Below are positions 17,621 to 28,306 of a stretch of DNA of 64,000 nt, piece by piece. The stretch spans positions 1,860,001-1,924,000 of the forward strand of contig NZ_JBBCMA010000001.1 of the NCBI RefSeq assembly GCF_037152535.1, given 5' to 3'. The position numbers and the translations under genes are program-made. The first letter of the stretch is position 1, and each line of letters opens with the position of its first letter. The DNA is from Leclercia sp. AS011. GTDB taxonomy: Bacteria > Pseudomonadota > Gammaproteobacteria > Enterobacterales > Enterobacteriaceae. The notes under the pieces are model-generated. The model saw only the letters and a list, made by a program, of their open reading frames with translations. It made no database searches and had not been told where the DNA came from.

Positions 17621-19257
17621 TATTTAGCCCCCTTCGGCTCAGGGTCCTTTTTGTCTTTCGCTTCGAATACCAGCGCGTTGCTCTTCGTGTTCAGCGTCTT
17701 GAGCACCGGCTGGAGCTCACGCAGAACCTGATCGAGGCGCTGCATATCTGCCACCATCTTGTTGTACGCCGCTGAACCCGGCTGGAAGCCCTGCATACTG
17801 CGGTTCAGCTCGCGCAGCGTTTTCTGCATGTCCTGCGGCAGTTGCTGCATGGACTGGCTGGCGGTCAGCTTGTTGAGGTTATCCAGCGTGGTTTGCAGAC
17901 GACGCATTGTCGCCTGGCTCTCGCTAAGCGTATTGGTGGCCTGCTGAATCATTGGATTGAGCGGCAGGCTGTTGATCTTATCCAGCGTTTCCATCAGACG
18001 CTGCTGGATCTGCGCCAGACCACTGCTCACGGTCGGAATGATTTTATAACCCGAGAACTCGCGGATCTCTTTCACCGGCGGCTCTTTCGGGAAGAAGTCC
18101 ATATCCACGTACAGTGCCCCAGTCACCAGGTTACCGGTTTTGAGCGAGCCACGCAGGCCACGCTTCATCAACCCGTCGATATGCTGAGCGATATCAGGCG
18201 TATCGCCAATCTGGTTAATCAGACGCTCCGGCTCGATGCGGATCAGCACCGGAATTCGGAAATCATCATCCAGCATCTGACGCATTCCCGGCGCGAAGAA
18301 CGGCACTTTGCCGACGGTACCAAGACGGATGCCGCGGAATTCAACCGGCGCGCCCGGCTGCAGGCCACGCACAGAATCCTTGAAGAACATCAGGTAGTCG
18401 ATATGGTCGGTATAGAGGGAATCCTGAATGCTCTTCTGGTCGTCATACAGTCGGAACGCGGTTTTTTGCGCCACCGGCTGCCCCTGATCCATCCCTTCCG
18501 GTACGTCAAAGCTCACTCCGCCGCCAAACAGCGTGGAGAGGGATCCCATCTCGACGCGCATCCCGGCGGAGGTTAAGTCCACGGCGATACCGCTATCTTT
18601 CCAGAAGCGGACGTTGCCGGTGACCAGACGATCGTTCGGCGCGTTGATAAACAGCTGGTAGCTGATGGTGCGTTTTTGGGTGTCAAAGGTGCTGGTTTCC
18701 ACGGAACCTACACGATATCCGCGGAACAGCACCGGATCGCCCGGGCTCAGCTGACCGGCTTTTTTACTGTCGAGGGTCACCCGAATGCCTTTCGCGTCCG
18801 GCGGTGCCAGCGGCGGCGAGTCCAGCAGCTGATACTGCCCCGGCTGCGAGCCCTTTTTCCCCGGCTGCAGTTCGATATAGGCCCCGGACAACAGGGTGCC
18901 CAGACCGCTGATGCCTTCACGACCCACCTGGGGTTTCACCACCCAGAACACCGAGTCGCCATGCAGCAGCTTCTCCATCCCGGCGTTGAGGCGGGCTGTA
19001 ATTTCGACGTGCGTCAGGTCGTCAGTGAGGGTTGCGCTTTCGACCACACCCACATCCACGCTGCGGCTCTTGATGGTCGTTTTACCGCCCTCAATCCCCT
19101 CAGCGTTGGTGGTGATCAGCGTCACGACCGGGCCCTGGTGGCTGTAATGATAAAACAGGATCCAGGCACCGATCAGCGCGGTCACGATGGGGAAGATCCA
19201 CACCGGCGACCAGTTCCTGACCTTCTGCACTTTCGCCTCTCCACTCTTATTTTCCAT
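17620..19257 (-). CDS. pqiB: PqiB, MCE-domain intermembrane lipid transport protein
   Basis: 545 aa from the ATG at 19257 (MENKSGEAKVQKVRNWSP), matching the E. coli start; an ATG four codons upstream is possible but lies further inside pqiA. A single N-terminal membrane helix (about 17-37) is followed by three MCE domains (about 40-135, 155-235 and 280-385) and a long helical C-terminus. E. coli PqiB forms a hexameric syringe-like tunnel across the periplasm. It overlaps the end of pqiA by 11 bases. The operon is paraquat-inducible through SoxRS in E. coli. Confidence 0.95.
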   Translation of the reverse strand: MENKSGEAKVQKVRNWSPVWIFPIVTALIGAWILFYHYSHQGPVVTLITTNAEGIEGGKTTIKSRSVDVGVVESATLTDDLTHVEITARLNAGMEKLLHGDSVFWVVKPQVGREGISGLGTLLSGAYIELQPGKKGSQPGQYQLLDSPPLAPPDAKGIRVTLDSKKAGQLSPGDPVLFRGYRVGSVETSTFDTQKRTISYQLFINAPNDRLVTGNVRFWKDSGIAVDLTSAGMRVEMGSLSTLFGGGVSFDVPEGMDQGQPVAQKTAFRLYDDQKSIQDSLYTDHIDYLMFFKDSVRGLQPGAPVEFRGIRLGTVGKVPFFAPGMRQMLDDDFRIPVLIRIEPERLINQIGDTPDIAQHIDGLMKRGLRGSLKTGNLVTGALYVDMDFFPKEPPVKEIREFSGYKIIPTVSSGLAQIQQRLMETLDKINSLPLNPMIQQATNTLSESQATMRRLQTTLDNLNKLTASQSMQQLPQDMQKTLRELNRSMQGFQPGSAAYNKMVADMQRLDQVLRELQPVLKTLNTKSNALVFEAKDKKDPEPKGAK

Positions 19258-20515
19258 GCTTATTTTCATCCTCATGGCTCGACTGTGGCGCACGATCCCA
19301 CGATAAACGCGGATCGAAGGTCATGGCCGCAAACATGGTCATTATCACGACCAATGCAAACATTAACGCCCCTATTGCGGGGTAAATACTCATTAGCCCG
19401 CCTATCCGCACCAGTGCAGACAGAACGGCAATCACAAACACGTCGATCATCGACCAGCGTCCGACAAACTCGACAACTTCATAAATCAAATGCATCCGCT
19501 CGCTATCCCGCTTGCCATGTCCTTTGGCATCCCAACAGAGCCAGGCAATAGCGATCATTTTGAGCGTCGGTACCATGATACTGGCGATAAAAATCACCAG
19601 CGCCACGGGATAGGACCCCTCCCCCCACAGCAGGATCACCCCGGCCATGATGGTCGAGGGCATTTCATCGCCCAGCAAATCGGTGATCATAATCGGCAGG
19701 ATGTTGGCTGGGAGATAGAGCATGACCGAGGTGACGAGCAGTGCCATCGTCCACTGAAGGCTGTTTTTACGCCGCACGTGCCCTTTTGTTTCACAGCGCG
19801 GGCAGATCTCCAGGTCAGCCGGGAGGATCGCCGTACAGCAGGGGCAGCGGCGCAGGTTCTGGTTGATCCCCGGCACGCCGACCTTCAGCGTTTGCGGTAG
19901 CGCCGGTGCAGGGGCGATATCGTCCCATGCCCAGCGGCGGTCGACACACTGAAATGCACGCAGTTGCAGGATGCAATACAGGCACCAGGGAATAAAACTG
20001 AGCCCGATCCCCACGTCGCCGTAGGCCATCAGCTTAACGAAGCTCACCAGTATCCCGGCAAGGAAGATCTCCGCCATTCCCCAGCTTTTTAACTGGAACA
20101 GGATCCGCGCCAGCAAGATTTTTAATGCCACCGGCATCTGCACGCGGTTGACGAGCAGTAAAATAATCGTCAGGCAACACGCCGGTACGATCTGGACGAA
20201 CAGCAGGAAGAACGTACCCAGGCTGGCGTAATCTTCCGAGAACATGACGCGGGGTATCTCCAGTAAATCGACCTCACTGGTGATACCGCCCACTTTCATA
20301 TAGATAAAGGGAAACAGGTTGGAGAGTAACAGCATGAACAGCGCTGCAATAGCATAAGCAGTGGGACGCTGCCGCGGCGCGTCCCACTCGGTTGTCAGCG
20401 TTGCCCCGCATCGTGGGCATGCCGCTTTGTGTCCATGCTCGAGCGCGGGAAGCGCCACGAGCATATCGCACTGGGAACATAAAATATGCCGATCGGCATG
20501 GTGATGTTCGCACAT
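19247..20515 (-). CDS. pqiA: PqiA, integral inner-membrane component of the Pqi system
   Basis: 422 aa (E. coli 417). Two homologous PqiA units, each starting with a zinc-ribbon-like cysteine pair set: CSQCD and CPRCG near the N-terminus, CPCC and CPRC around residue 225. Each is followed by about four transmembrane helices. It works with the MCE protein PqiB and the lipoprotein PqiC in lipid traffic between the membranes. The C-terminal tail overlaps the pqiB start. The uup stop lies 18 bp upstream, so read-through from uup is likely. Confidence 0.95.
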   Translation of the reverse strand: MCEHHHADRHILCSQCDMLVALPALEHGHKAACPRCGATLTTEWDAPRQRPTAYAIAALFMLLLSNLFPFIYMKVGGITSEVDLLEIPRVMFSEDYASLGTFFLLFVQIVPACCLTIILLLVNRVQMPVALKILLARILFQLKSWGMAEIFLAGILVSFVKLMAYGDVGIGLSFIPWCLYCILQLRAFQCVDRRWAWDDIAPAPALPQTLKVGVPGINQNLRRCPCCTAILPADLEICPRCETKGHVRRKNSLQWTMALLVTSVMLYLPANILPIMITDLLGDEMPSTIMAGVILLWGEGSYPVALVIFIASIMVPTLKMIAIAWLCWDAKGHGKRDSERMHLIYEVVEFVGRWSMIDVFVIAVLSALVRIGGLMSIYPAIGALMFALVVIMTMFAAMTFDPRLSWDRAPQSSHEDENKHGK

Positions 20516-20533
20516 ACTGGCTCCATGTTTAAC

Positions 20534-22441
20534 TTATGCGCCGTTTTTCAGAGCCTCAAGATATTCCCAGCGTTCAAATGCCTCTTCCAGCGCCTGCTCA
20601 GCCTGGGCCATATCGGCCAGGACCTTTTGCGTATGGTCATGCGGCTGGCTAAAGAATGACGCGTCGGCCACCTGAGCCTGCAAACTTTCGAGACTGGCTT
20701 CGAGCTCTTCCAGACGCTGCGGCAAGCCTTCCAGTTCGCGCTGTAGGTTATAGCTTAGCTTGTTACCGCCGCGTTTGACATTTTCTGCTTTGGTTACAGC
20801 AACTTCCGCTTCACTCTTCACTTTTGGCTGTTTTGTCGCCAGGGACTGCGCCTGTTGCCCACGGGCATCGTGGTAACCGCCCACATAGCGCCCGATACGG
20901 CCCTGGCCTTCGAAGATCCAGCATTCGGTCACGGTATTGTCCACGAACTGACGATCGTGGCTGACCAGCATCACCGTTCCCTGATAACTATCAATCAGTT
21001 CTTCAAGAAGTTCCAGCGTTTCAACATCAAGATCGTTTGTCGGTTCATCGAGGATCAGCAGGTTGCTGGGTTTCAGGAACAAACGCGCCAGTAACAGGCG
21101 ATTACGCTCCCCGCCGGAGAGCGCACGAACCGGGGTCATGGCCCGTTTTGGATGGAACAGGAAGTCCTGCAGATAGCCCAGCACATGGCGCGGTTTTCCG
21201 TTCACCATCACCTCCTGCTTACCTTCTGCAAGGTTGTCCATCACCGTTTTGTCCGGGTCCAGTTCGGCACGGTGCTGGTCGAAGTAGGCTACTTCCAGCT
21301 TGGTTCCGCAGTGGATGCGGCCGCTGTCGGCCTTCAGCTGGTCCAGCATCAGCTTCAGTAGCGTGGTTTTGCCGCAGCCGTTCGGGCCGATAAGCGCGAT
21401 TTTGTCCCCGCGCTGTACCTGTGCGGAGAAGTCTCTCACCAGCACTTTGCCGTCAACCTGATAGTTAACGTTTTCCATCTCAAAGACGATTTTTCCGGAG
21501 CGGCTCGCCTCTTCAACCTGCATCTTCGCGCTGCCCATCACCTCACGGCGTTCGCTGCGCTCACGGCGCATCGCTTTCAGGGCGCGGACGCGGCCTTCGT
21601 TACGGGTACGACGGGCTTTAATGCCCTGACGGATCCATACCTCTTCCTGGGCCAGCTTGCGGTCGAACTCGGCGTTTTGCAGCTCTTCTACCCGAAGATT
21701 TTCCTCTTTTTCCAGCAGGTAGGTGTCGTAATCGCCCGGATAGGTCACCAGCTTGCCGCGGTCAAGATCGACAATGCGGGTCGCCATGTTGCGAATAAAC
21801 GAACGGTCGTGCGAGATAAAGATGATGGTGCCGCCGAAGGTTTTCAGGAACCCTTCCAGCCAGTCGATAGTTTCGATATCCAGGTGGTTAGTCGGTTCAT
21901 CGAGCAGCAGCACTTTTGGCCCGCTGACCAGTGCCCGGCCCAGCGCCGCTTTACGCAGCCAGCCGCCGGAGAGGGAGGCCAGCGGCATGTCCGCTTCCAG
22001 CCCTAACTGTGCCAGCACTTCGTTGATGCGATTTTCCAGCTGCCACAGGCCGTGGTGATCCAGCAGCTCCTGCAGACGCGCCATCTCGTTGAGGTTTTTG
22101 GTGCTTGGGTCGGTCATCACCAGGTGCGAGATCTCGTGGTAGCCCTTCAGGTACTCCGCCTGCTCGGCGATGCCCTCGGCCACAAAATCATAGACGCTGC
22201 CCTGCACGTTACGCGGCGGATCCTGTTGCAGACGCGCCACCACCAGGTCCTGCTCGTAAACGATACGTCCGTCATCCAGCCCCTGCTCGCGGTTCAGGAT
22301 CTTCATCAGGGTCGATTTACCGGCGCCGTTACGGCCTACCAGACAGACACGTTCGTTATCTTCGATATGCAGTTCTGCGTTATCGAGAAGCGGTGCGTCG
22401 CTGAATGACAGCCACGCGCCGTGCATACTAATTAATGACAT
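20534..22441 (-). CDS. uup: Uup, ABC-F family ATPase
   Basis: 635 aa, same length as in E. coli. Two ATP-binding cassettes are visible: Walker A GRNGAGKSTLM (about residue 36) with signature LSGGWLRKAALGRAL, and Walker A GPNGCGKTTLL (about 352) with LSGGERNRLLLARLF. They are joined by an Arg/Glu-rich linker and followed by a C-terminal coiled-coil DNA-binding domain (about 555-635). E. coli uup mutants show raised precise excision of transposons, and the family acts on ribosomes or branched DNA. It lies 12 bp downstream of rlmKL. Confidence 0.95.
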   Translation of the reverse strand: MSLISMHGAWLSFSDAPLLDNAELHIEDNERVCLVGRNGAGKSTLMKILNREQGLDDGRIVYEQDLVVARLQQDPPRNVQGSVYDFVAEGIAEQAEYLKGYHEISHLVMTDPSTKNLNEMARLQELLDHHGLWQLENRINEVLAQLGLEADMPLASLSGGWLRKAALGRALVSGPKVLLLDEPTNHLDIETIDWLEGFLKTFGGTIIFISHDRSFIRNMATRIVDLDRGKLVTYPGDYDTYLLEKEENLRVEELQNAEFDRKLAQEEVWIRQGIKARRTRNEGRVRALKAMRRERSERREVMGSAKMQVEEASRSGKIVFEMENVNYQVDGKVLVRDFSAQVQRGDKIALIGPNGCGKTTLLKLMLDQLKADSGRIHCGTKLEVAYFDQHRAELDPDKTVMDNLAEGKQEVMVNGKPRHVLGYLQDFLFHPKRAMTPVRALSGGERNRLLLARLFLKPSNLLILDEPTNDLDVETLELLEELIDSYQGTVMLVSHDRQFVDNTVTECWIFEGQGRIGRYVGGYHDARGQQAQSLATKQPKVKSEAEVAVTKAENVKRGGNKLSYNLQRELEGLPQRLEELEASLESLQAQVADASFFSQPHDHTQKVLADMAQAEQALEEAFERWEYLEALKNGA

Positions 22442-22453
22442 TTACTTTTCCTT

Positions 22454-24562
22454 TCAGGCGGCGGTAATCAGCCAGCAGTTGTGGATCTGACGGTTACGGG
22501 CAAAATCCTGGGACAGGGTTTTTTGACTGATCTCTTGTGCTTTCAGCCCCAGTTGTTCCAGCCCGTCGTGATCCATGCGGAAGCCGCGCTTGTTGTTCGA
22601 GAACATGATGGTGCCGCCCTTACGCAGCATCCGTTTGAGAGCCTTCATCAGCGCCAGGTGGTCGCGCTGAACATCAAAAGACTCTTCCATGCGTTTGGAG
22701 TTGGAGAAGGTTGGCGGATCGATAAAGATCAGATCGAACTGCTCTTCCGATTCGCGCAGCCAGCCCAGCACGTCGGCCTGCAGCAGACGGTGCGCCCGGC
22801 CGGTCAGGCCGTTGAGACGCAGGTTGCGCTCTGCCCACTCCAGATAGGTGCGGGACATGTCGACGGTGGTGGTGGTGCGTGCGCCGCCCAGACCCGCATG
22901 CACGCTGGCGCTGCCGGTATAGGAGAAGAGGTTCAGGAAGTCCTTCCCTTTGCTCATCTGGCCCAGCATGCGGCGGGCGATACGGTGGTCGAGGAACAGA
23001 CCGGTATCGAGATAATCGGTCAGGTTGACCCACAGGCGCGCATTATATTCGCCCACTTCGATAAACTCGCCCTTGCTGTTCATCTTCTCGTACTGATTTT
23101 TACCCTTCTGACGCTCACGCGTTTTCAGGATCAGCTTGTTCGGGGCGATGTTGAGCACGCTGATGGTCGCGGCAATGATATCCAGCATACGCTGACGCGC
23201 TTTCTGCGGATCGACGGTTTTTGGCGGGGCGTACTCCTGCACCACCACCCACTCGCCGTAGCGGTCGACCGCCACGTTGTACTCCGGCAGATCGGCGTCA
23301 TACAGGCGATAGCACTCAATGCCTTCCTGCTTAGCCCATTTTTCAAATTTCTTCAGGTTCTTACGCAGACGGTTGGCGTAATCTTCCGCGATGCTGGCCG
23401 GCTTGCTGTCAGCCTCTTTCTCGGCCAGATGGTAGTTCTTCTGCACGCAGTCCAGCGGGCCGTTTTTGGCTTTGAACTGACGCTCGGCGCGCAGCTGCAG
23501 GCAGCTCAGCAGCTCCGGCGAGGCGCTGAACAGGGAGAGGTTCCAGCCGCCAAACAGATCCTTCATGGTGCGACCCAGCAGGCTATGCAGGGCAATCAGC
23601 GCTGGTTCGCTGTCCAGACGTTCGCCGTACGGCGGGTTGCTGATCACCGTCCCGTACGGGCCTTTCGGCAGCGGATTGGTGAGCTGAGAGACATCCTTCA
23701 CCTCGAAGGAGACCAGATCACCAATCCCGGCGCGACGGGCGTTGCTGCGTGCGCGTTCAATCACGCGGCTGTCGCTGTCGGAGCCGTAGAAACGGGATTC
23801 ATAGGCCGCCAGACCTGCGCGGGCGCGGGTCTGGGCTTCGGCTTTGACGTCCTGCCAGGTGGCTTCGTCGTGCTGCGCCCAGCCCTTAAAGCCCCACTGA
23901 CCGCGGTGCAGGCCCGGTGCGCGGTCGGTTGCCAGCATGGCCGCTTCAATCAGCAGCGTACCGGAACCGCACATCGGATCGAGCAGCGGCGTACCCGGCT
24001 GCCAGCCGGAACGCATCACAATGGCCGCCGCCAGGTTCTCTTTGATTGGCGCGATACCCGCCCGGTCGCGGTAGCCGCGCTGGTGCAGGCCTTCGCCACA
24101 GAGATCCAGCGCGATACTGGCGATCTCTTTATTCAGACGCACGTTGATACGCAGATCCGGATTTTCACGATCGACGTTCGGACGCTCAAGATTTTTACGG
24201 GTAAAGCTGTCGACGATGGCATCTTTCACCTTCAACGCGCCGTACTGGCTGTTGCGGATCTCGTCGTTCAGGCCGCTGAAGTGCACGGCAAAAGTGGCGC
24301 CCGGGGCAAAAATTTCTGTCCAGTCGATAGTCTGCACGCCCAGATAGAGATCGAGATCGCTGTAAACCTTACACTCTCTCATCGGCAACATGATGCGTGA
24401 CGCCAGGCGACTCCACATCAGGCTCTGGTAAATAAGCCGCGTGTCGCCCTGAAAATGGACACCACCCTGAACCACCTGGCACTCTTGCGCGCCCAGGCTT
24501 TCCAGTTCAGTTTTTAACAGCTCTTCCAGCCCACGGGCCGTACTGGCAAACAGAGAATTCAT
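22454..24562 (-). CDS. rlmKL: RlmKL, bifunctional 23S rRNA methyltransferase
   Basis: 702 aa. The N-terminal half holds a THUMP domain (about 45-155) and the RlmL methyltransferase that makes m2G2445 (SAM motif [15 protein letters not shown], catalytic SNPPYGERL). The C-terminal half is the RlmK methyltransferase that makes m7G2069 ([20 protein letters not shown] and [11 protein letters not shown]). The fusion is the normal enterobacterial arrangement. It is the first gene of a leftward series with uup and pqiABC and is divergent from ycbX. Confidence 0.96.
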   Translation of the reverse strand: MNSLFASTARGLEELLKTELESLGAQECQVVQGGVHFQGDTRLIYQSLMWSRLASRIMLPMRECKVYSDLDLYLGVQTIDWTEIFAPGATFAVHFSGLNDEIRNSQYGALKVKDAIVDSFTRKNLERPNVDRENPDLRINVRLNKEIASIALDLCGEGLHQRGYRDRAGIAPIKENLAAAIVMRSGWQPGTPLLDPMCGSGTLLIEAAMLATDRAPGLHRGQWGFKGWAQHDEATWQDVKAEAQTRARAGLAAYESRFYGSDSDSRVIERARSNARRAGIGDLVSFEVKDVSQLTNPLPKGPYGTVISNPPYGERLDSEPALIALHSLLGRTMKDLFGGWNLSLFSASPELLSCLQLRAERQFKAKNGPLDCVQKNYHLAEKEADSKPASIAEDYANRLRKNLKKFEKWAKQEGIECYRLYDADLPEYNVAVDRYGEWVVVQEYAPPKTVDPQKARQRMLDIIAATISVLNIAPNKLILKTRERQKGKNQYEKMNSKGEFIEVGEYNARLWVNLTDYLDTGLFLDHRIARRMLGQMSKGKDFLNLFSYTGSASVHAGLGGARTTTTVDMSRTYLEWAERNLRLNGLTGRAHRLLQADVLGWLRESEEQFDLIFIDPPTFSNSKRMEESFDVQRDHLALMKALKRMLRKGGTIMFSNNKRGFRMDHDGLEQLGLKAQEISQKTLSQDFARNRQIHNCWLITAA

Positions 24563-24661
24563 ATCGTCACTTTTACTCTAAGAAAATTGCTGCGCATTAT
24601 AGCCAATCTGGGCTCTATGTCATAAAGTTGAGGGCTTATTTTCATTTGAGGGGACGGTGCC

Positions 24662-25771
24662 GTGGCAACGTTATCCAGGCTTTTCATTCATCCGGTCAAA
24701 TCCATGCGTGGTATTGGGCTCACGCATGCCTTCGCAGACGTCAGCGGTTTTGCCTACGATCGCATTTTTATGGTCACCGAAGCGGATGGCACGTTCATTA
24801 CCGCACGCCAGTTCCCGCAGATGGTTCGCTTCACCCCGGCCCCGGTTCAGGATGGCCTGCATCTCACGGCGCCGGACGGTTCCAGTAGTATCGTTCGCTT
24901 CAGCGATTTTGCGCCAGCGGATGCCCCTACTGAAGTGTGGGGCAACCACTTTACCGCACGTATCGCCCCGGAGGCGATCAACCGCTGGCTGAGCGAGTTC
25001 TTCTCCCGCCCGGTACAGCTCCGCTGGGTCGGGCCTGAAATGACGCGCCGCGTCAAAAATTATGCCGCGGTGCCGCTGTCGTTTGCCGATGGCTTCCCGT
25101 TCCTGCTCACCAACGACGCCTCGCTGCGCGATCTGCAAAAGCGCTGCCCGGCCAGCGTACAGATGGAACAGTTCCGCCCGAATATGGTGGTCACCGGCGC
25201 AACGGCCTGGGAAGAGGACACCTGGAAAGTGATCCGCATCGGCGACGTCATCTTTGACGTGGTGAAACCCTGCAGCCGCTGCATCTTTACCACCGTCAGC
25301 CCGGAAAAGGGGCAGAAGCACCCGGCCGGTGAGCCGCTGAAGACCCTGCAATCCTTCCGCACCGCCCAGGATAACGGCGATGTGGATTTCGGTCAGAACC
25401 TGATCCCGCGCTCCAGCGGCGTGATCCGCGTGGGCGATGAGGTGGAGATCCTCTCAACCGGACCCGCCCGGCTCTACGGCGCAGGCGCTGAAGAAGAGGC
25501 TACCGAGGTGGAGACGCAGCCCGCAACGGCGGTAACCATCCAGTGGCAGGGTCAGACGATACGCGGTAACAATCAGCAGGTGTTACTGGAGCAGCTGGAA
25601 CAGGCCGGTATTCGCGTGCCCTATTCCTGTCGTGCGGGGATCTGCGGATGCTGTCGCATCACGCTGGTCGAAGGCGAAGTGAGTGCGCTGAAGAAATCGG
25701 CCATCGGCGACGACGGCACCATTTTGTGCTGCAGCTGTGTACCGAAAACCTCCCTCCAGCTGGAAGCTTAA
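24662..25771 (+). CDS. ycbX: YcbX, MOSC-domain molybdenum protein with ferredoxin domain
   Basis: 369 aa with a GTG start at 24662 ([20 protein letters not shown]). MOSC N-terminal beta-barrel and MOSC domain (about 1-270) with [11 protein letters not shown] containing the putative molybdenum-cofactor cysteine, then a C-terminal 2Fe-2S ferredoxin domain (about 285-369) with CRAGICGCC and the final CCSC. In E. coli YcbX detoxifies N-hydroxylated base analogues such as 6-hydroxylaminopurine, with electrons from CysJ. The stop interlocks with the zapC stop by four bases. Confidence 0.95.
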   Translation: MATLSRLFIHPVKSMRGIGLTHAFADVSGFAYDRIFMVTEADGTFITARQFPQMVRFTPAPVQDGLHLTAPDGSSSIVRFSDFAPADAPTEVWGNHFTARIAPEAINRWLSEFFSRPVQLRWVGPEMTRRVKNYAAVPLSFADGFPFLLTNDASLRDLQKRCPASVQMEQFRPNMVVTGATAWEEDTWKVIRIGDVIFDVVKPCSRCIFTTVSPEKGQKHPAGEPLKTLQSFRTAQDNGDVDFGQNLIPRSSGVIRVGDEVEILSTGPARLYGAGAEEEATEVETQPATAVTIQWQGQTIRGNNQQVLLEQLEQAGIRVPYSCRAGICGCCRITLVEGEVSALKKSAIGDDGTILCCSCVPKTSLQLEA

Positions 25772-26304
25772 ACGGCCTGCTCGAGACTGAAGCTGACCGG
25801 CTGGGGTTTCAGTCGGTCGTTCATCACTTTAATCGGGTCGCCCAGTTGCATAGTGCGCCCGGCAATGGTCACCGCTGGCTGCGCCAGCAAACAGAGGGCG
25901 GCGTTGTCGCCCGGCTCCACCACCAGCAAATTCACCTGCTCGGCATTTTCGCTCAGGCTGACGCAGGCGGCATCGCCAAGGGTCGGCGACCAGCGCTCAC
26001 CGTGAGCGAGGAAGTGCCAGCTTTTTGGCATCTGAGGTTTAAGGAAGCGGATCGCCACCAGCGCATTGAGCACCAGTTCGGCGCGTTGCTCTTTCGACAG
26101 CTCGAGGTCACGGCACTTCTCTTCAAAGTAAAAATAGAGTGCGGCGTCATCGACGCAAAAACCGGTATCGGCAAAGGCGTCCGGGGTTAACATCCGACGG
26201 GCAAAACGAGAACGAAACAACATACCATTGGCAAGATCGAGCATCATACGATCGTGCTCGTCACAGAAATACCAGCGCCAGTTATCGTCAGGTTTAATTC
26301 GCAT
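25768..26304 (-). CDS. zapC: ZapC, Z-ring-associated division protein
   Basis: 178 aa (E. coli 180), starting [20 protein letters not shown]. ZapC binds FtsZ, promotes lateral bundling of filaments and is an early, non-essential divisome component. The whole length aligns with the E. coli protein as I know it. It is convergent with ycbX, overlapping by 4 bases, and lies downstream of pyrD on the same strand, separated by a terminator. Confidence 0.93.
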   Translation of the reverse strand: MRIKPDDNWRWYFCDEHDRMMLDLANGMLFRSRFARRMLTPDAFADTGFCVDDAALYFYFEEKCRDLELSKEQRAELVLNALVAIRFLKPQMPKSWHFLAHGERWSPTLGDAACVSLSENAEQVNLLVVEPGDNAALCLLAQPAVTIAGRTMQLGDPIKVMNDRLKPQPVSFSLEQAV

Positions 26305-26422
26305 CTGTCTCTCCCGTTCCCGAAACGTCCTGTCTTAAGAAAGTCCTTATTGCCGCTTCGCTTTTTTAACTTCAATAATCAAAGACTACAATGTCTAATA
26401 AAGCAACAGTCCGGGAATATAA

Positions 26423-26456
26423 AACAACCAGAGCTGGAAATAAAGCCCTGGTTGTT
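26423..26456 (-). terminator. Terminator of pyrD
   Basis: AACAACCAG (26423-26431) pairs with CTGGTTGTT (26448-26456). Read leftward it is followed by TTTTATATT. It lies 15 bp after the pyrD stop and before zapC. Confidence 0.75.
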
Positions 26457-26471
26457 AGTGATGCTTAAAGA

Positions 26472-27482
26472 TTAGATATGATTAACGATTTCTTTAATCA
26501 GCGGCGGGCCTTTAAAAATAAAGCCGGAATATATCTGCACCAGCGAAGCGCCAGCCGCCATTTTCTCGCGCGCGGCTATCACCGAATCAATCCCCCCCAC
26601 GCCAATAATCGGCAGGCGACCCATTAATTCCTGCGACAGACGACGAATAATTTCGGTACTTTTTAACTGCACCGGACGCCCGCTCAGGCCACCCATTTCG
26701 TCGCAATATTTCATCCCCTGAACCAGGGAACGATCGAGGGTGGTATTGGTGGCAATAACACCATCAATATTATGGCGAACCAGACTGTCGGCAACCTGCG
26801 CCAGCTCTTCTTCGGTCAAATCCGGGGCGATTTTAACGGCCACCGGGACATATTTATGGTGCGTCGCCTGGAGTTCATTTTGTTTATTCTTGATGGCGAG
26901 TAATAAATCGTCGAGCGCTTCACCGTATTGCAGCGTGCGCAGGCCCGGGGTGTTAGGGGAAGAGATATTCACCGCGATATACCCGGCGTAGGCGTAGACT
27001 TTTTCCATACAAATCAGATAGTCATCTTTGCCCTGCTCAACCGGCGTATCTTTATTTTTGCCGATATTAATGCCCAGCACCCCGTCGAAATGGGCTTTTT
27101 TTACGTTCTCAACCAGGTGATCGACGCCGAGGTTATTAAAGCCCATGCGGTTGATCAGCCCTTCGGCCTCGACCAGGCGGAACAGGCGCGGCTTGTCGTT
27201 ACCCGGTTGCGGGCGCGGCGTGACGGTGCCGATTTCGATTGAGCCGAAGCCCATCGCACCCAGTGCATCAATGCACTCACCGTTTTTATCCAGCCCCGCC
27301 GCCAGACCCAGTGGGTTTTTAAAGGTTAATCCCATGCAGGTAACCGGCTTCTCCATCACCCGCTGGCGCACCAGCGCTTCGAGTGGGGTTCCGGTAATAC
27401 GGCGTAATTGCTGGAACGTTAATTCATGAGCGCGCTCAGGATCGAGCTGGAAAAGGGCTTTACGAACGAAGGGGTAGTACAT
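26472..27482 (-). CDS. pyrD: Dihydroorotate dehydrogenase, class 2 (quinone-linked)
   Basis: 336 aa from the ATG at 27482 ([20 protein letters not shown]). It oxidises dihydroorotate to orotate in pyrimidine synthesis and feeds electrons to quinone at the inner membrane. The N-terminal amphipathic helices of class 2 enzymes are present. The catalytic base Ser175 lies in [10 protein letters not shown], and FMN-binding segments such as AAGLDKNGE and IIGVGGID are conserved. The leader hairpin and upstream PurR box match E. coli regulation by CTP-dependent start-site switching and purine repression. Confidence 0.96.
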   Translation of the reverse strand: MYYPFVRKALFQLDPERAHELTFQQLRRITGTPLEALVRQRVMEKPVTCMGLTFKNPLGLAAGLDKNGECIDALGAMGFGSIEIGTVTPRPQPGNDKPRLFRLVEAEGLINRMGFNNLGVDHLVENVKKAHFDGVLGINIGKNKDTPVEQGKDDYLICMEKVYAYAGYIAVNISSPNTPGLRTLQYGEALDDLLLAIKNKQNELQATHHKYVPVAVKIAPDLTEEELAQVADSLVRHNIDGVIATNTTLDRSLVQGMKYCDEMGGLSGRPVQLKSTEIIRRLSQELMGRLPIIGVGGIDSVIAAREKMAAGASLVQIYSGFIFKGPPLIKEIVNHI

Positions 27483-27497
27483 GAACTCTCCTGGATT

Positions 27498-27526
27498 CCC
27501 GGTGTGCAAACCGGGGGCGTATTATC
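27498..27526 (-). promoter_or_regulatory. pyrD -10 and CTP-sensing leader hairpin
   Basis: On the minus strand GATAAT (27526-27521) is the -10, followed by a C/G-rich start region (27518-27511). ACCGGG at 27510-27515 and CCCGGT at 27498-27503 form a leader hairpin close to the ribosome site. In E. coli transcripts starting at C form this hairpin and are poorly translated, while G-started transcripts at low CTP are translated. Confidence 0.7.
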
Positions 27527-27578
27527 TTCGATCGCAGCGGGAAAGGGAATTGACCTGCGGCAAAAAAAGCGTCATGCC

Positions 27579-27594
27579 ACGCAATCGTTTACTT
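27579..27594. promoter_or_regulatory. PurR operator upstream of pyrD
   Basis: ACGCAATCGTTTACTT fits the PurR consensus ANGCAANCGNTTNCNT at every fixed position. E. coli pyrD is repressed about two-fold by PurR from a comparable site. Confidence 0.82.
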
Positions 27595-27730
27595 TTAACC
27601 CCTCCTTTATTCATTTTTTGGCATTTATCTTGCGGATAAATCATTTAGTGGAATAAGTCAGCGATGCCACACTGCCAACAAATGTTATCAATGTTAGATA
27701 AAAGCAAACAATTGGTTATAAGGAGCATCT

Positions 27731-28306
27731 ATGCGCGTCATAACGTTGGCCGGCAGTCCGCGATTTCCTTCCCGCTCCAGCGCGCTGCTGGAGTACGCCA
27801 GGGAGCAACTGACTTCCCTGGATGTGGAAGTGTTCCACTGGAATCTGCATAACTTCGCCCCGGAAGATCTTCTCTATGCCCGCTTCGACAGCCCGGCGCT
27901 GAAAACCCTGAATGAGCAACTTAAGGATGCTGACGGGCTGATCGTCGCCACTCCGGTCTATAAAGCCTCCTTTTCCGGTGCCCTGAAAACCCTGCTCGAT
28001 CTGCTGCCGGAGCGCGCGCTGGAGGGGAAAATCGTTCTGCCGCTGGCCACCGGCGGCACCGTGGCCCATCTGCTGGCGGTGGATTATGCCCTGAAGCCGG
28101 TGCTCAACGCTCTGAAGGCACAGGAGATCCTGCACGGCGTGTTTGCCGACGACTCTCAGGTGATCGACTACCAGCACAAGCCCCACTTTACCCCGAATCT
28201 GCAAACCCGTCTCGACAGCGCCCTGGAGACCTTCTGGCAGGCGCTGCACCGCCGTGACGTCCAGGTTCCCGCGTTTGGTCTGCACAAAGGAGTTGCCCAT
28301 GTTTAA
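27731..28306 (+). CDS. ssuE: SsuE, NADPH-dependent FMN reductase for alkanesulfonate use
   Basis: 191 aa, same length as in E. coli. It supplies FMNH2 to the monooxygenase SsuD. The flavodoxin-like start [18 protein letters not shown] carries the FMN-phosphate loop. A strong ribosome site (AAGGAG) precedes the ATG. It is the first gene of ssuEADCB; in E. coli the operon is switched on under sulfate starvation by Cbl and CysB. The last 8 bases overlap the ssuA start. Confidence 0.95.
   Translation: MRVITLAGSPRFPSRSSALLEYAREQLTSLDVEVFHWNLHNFAPEDLLYARFDSPALKTLNEQLKDADGLIVATPVYKASFSGALKTLLDLLPERALEGKIVLPLATGGTVAHLLAVDYALKPVLNALKAQEILHGVFADDSQVIDYQHKPHFTPNLQTRLDSALETFWQALHRRDVQVPAFGLHKGVAHV

Noticed and set aside
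22481..24400. A 639-aa open frame antisense to rlmKL
   Set aside because: The opposite strand encodes a full-length RlmKL with all catalytic motifs; the antisense frame has no family signature.
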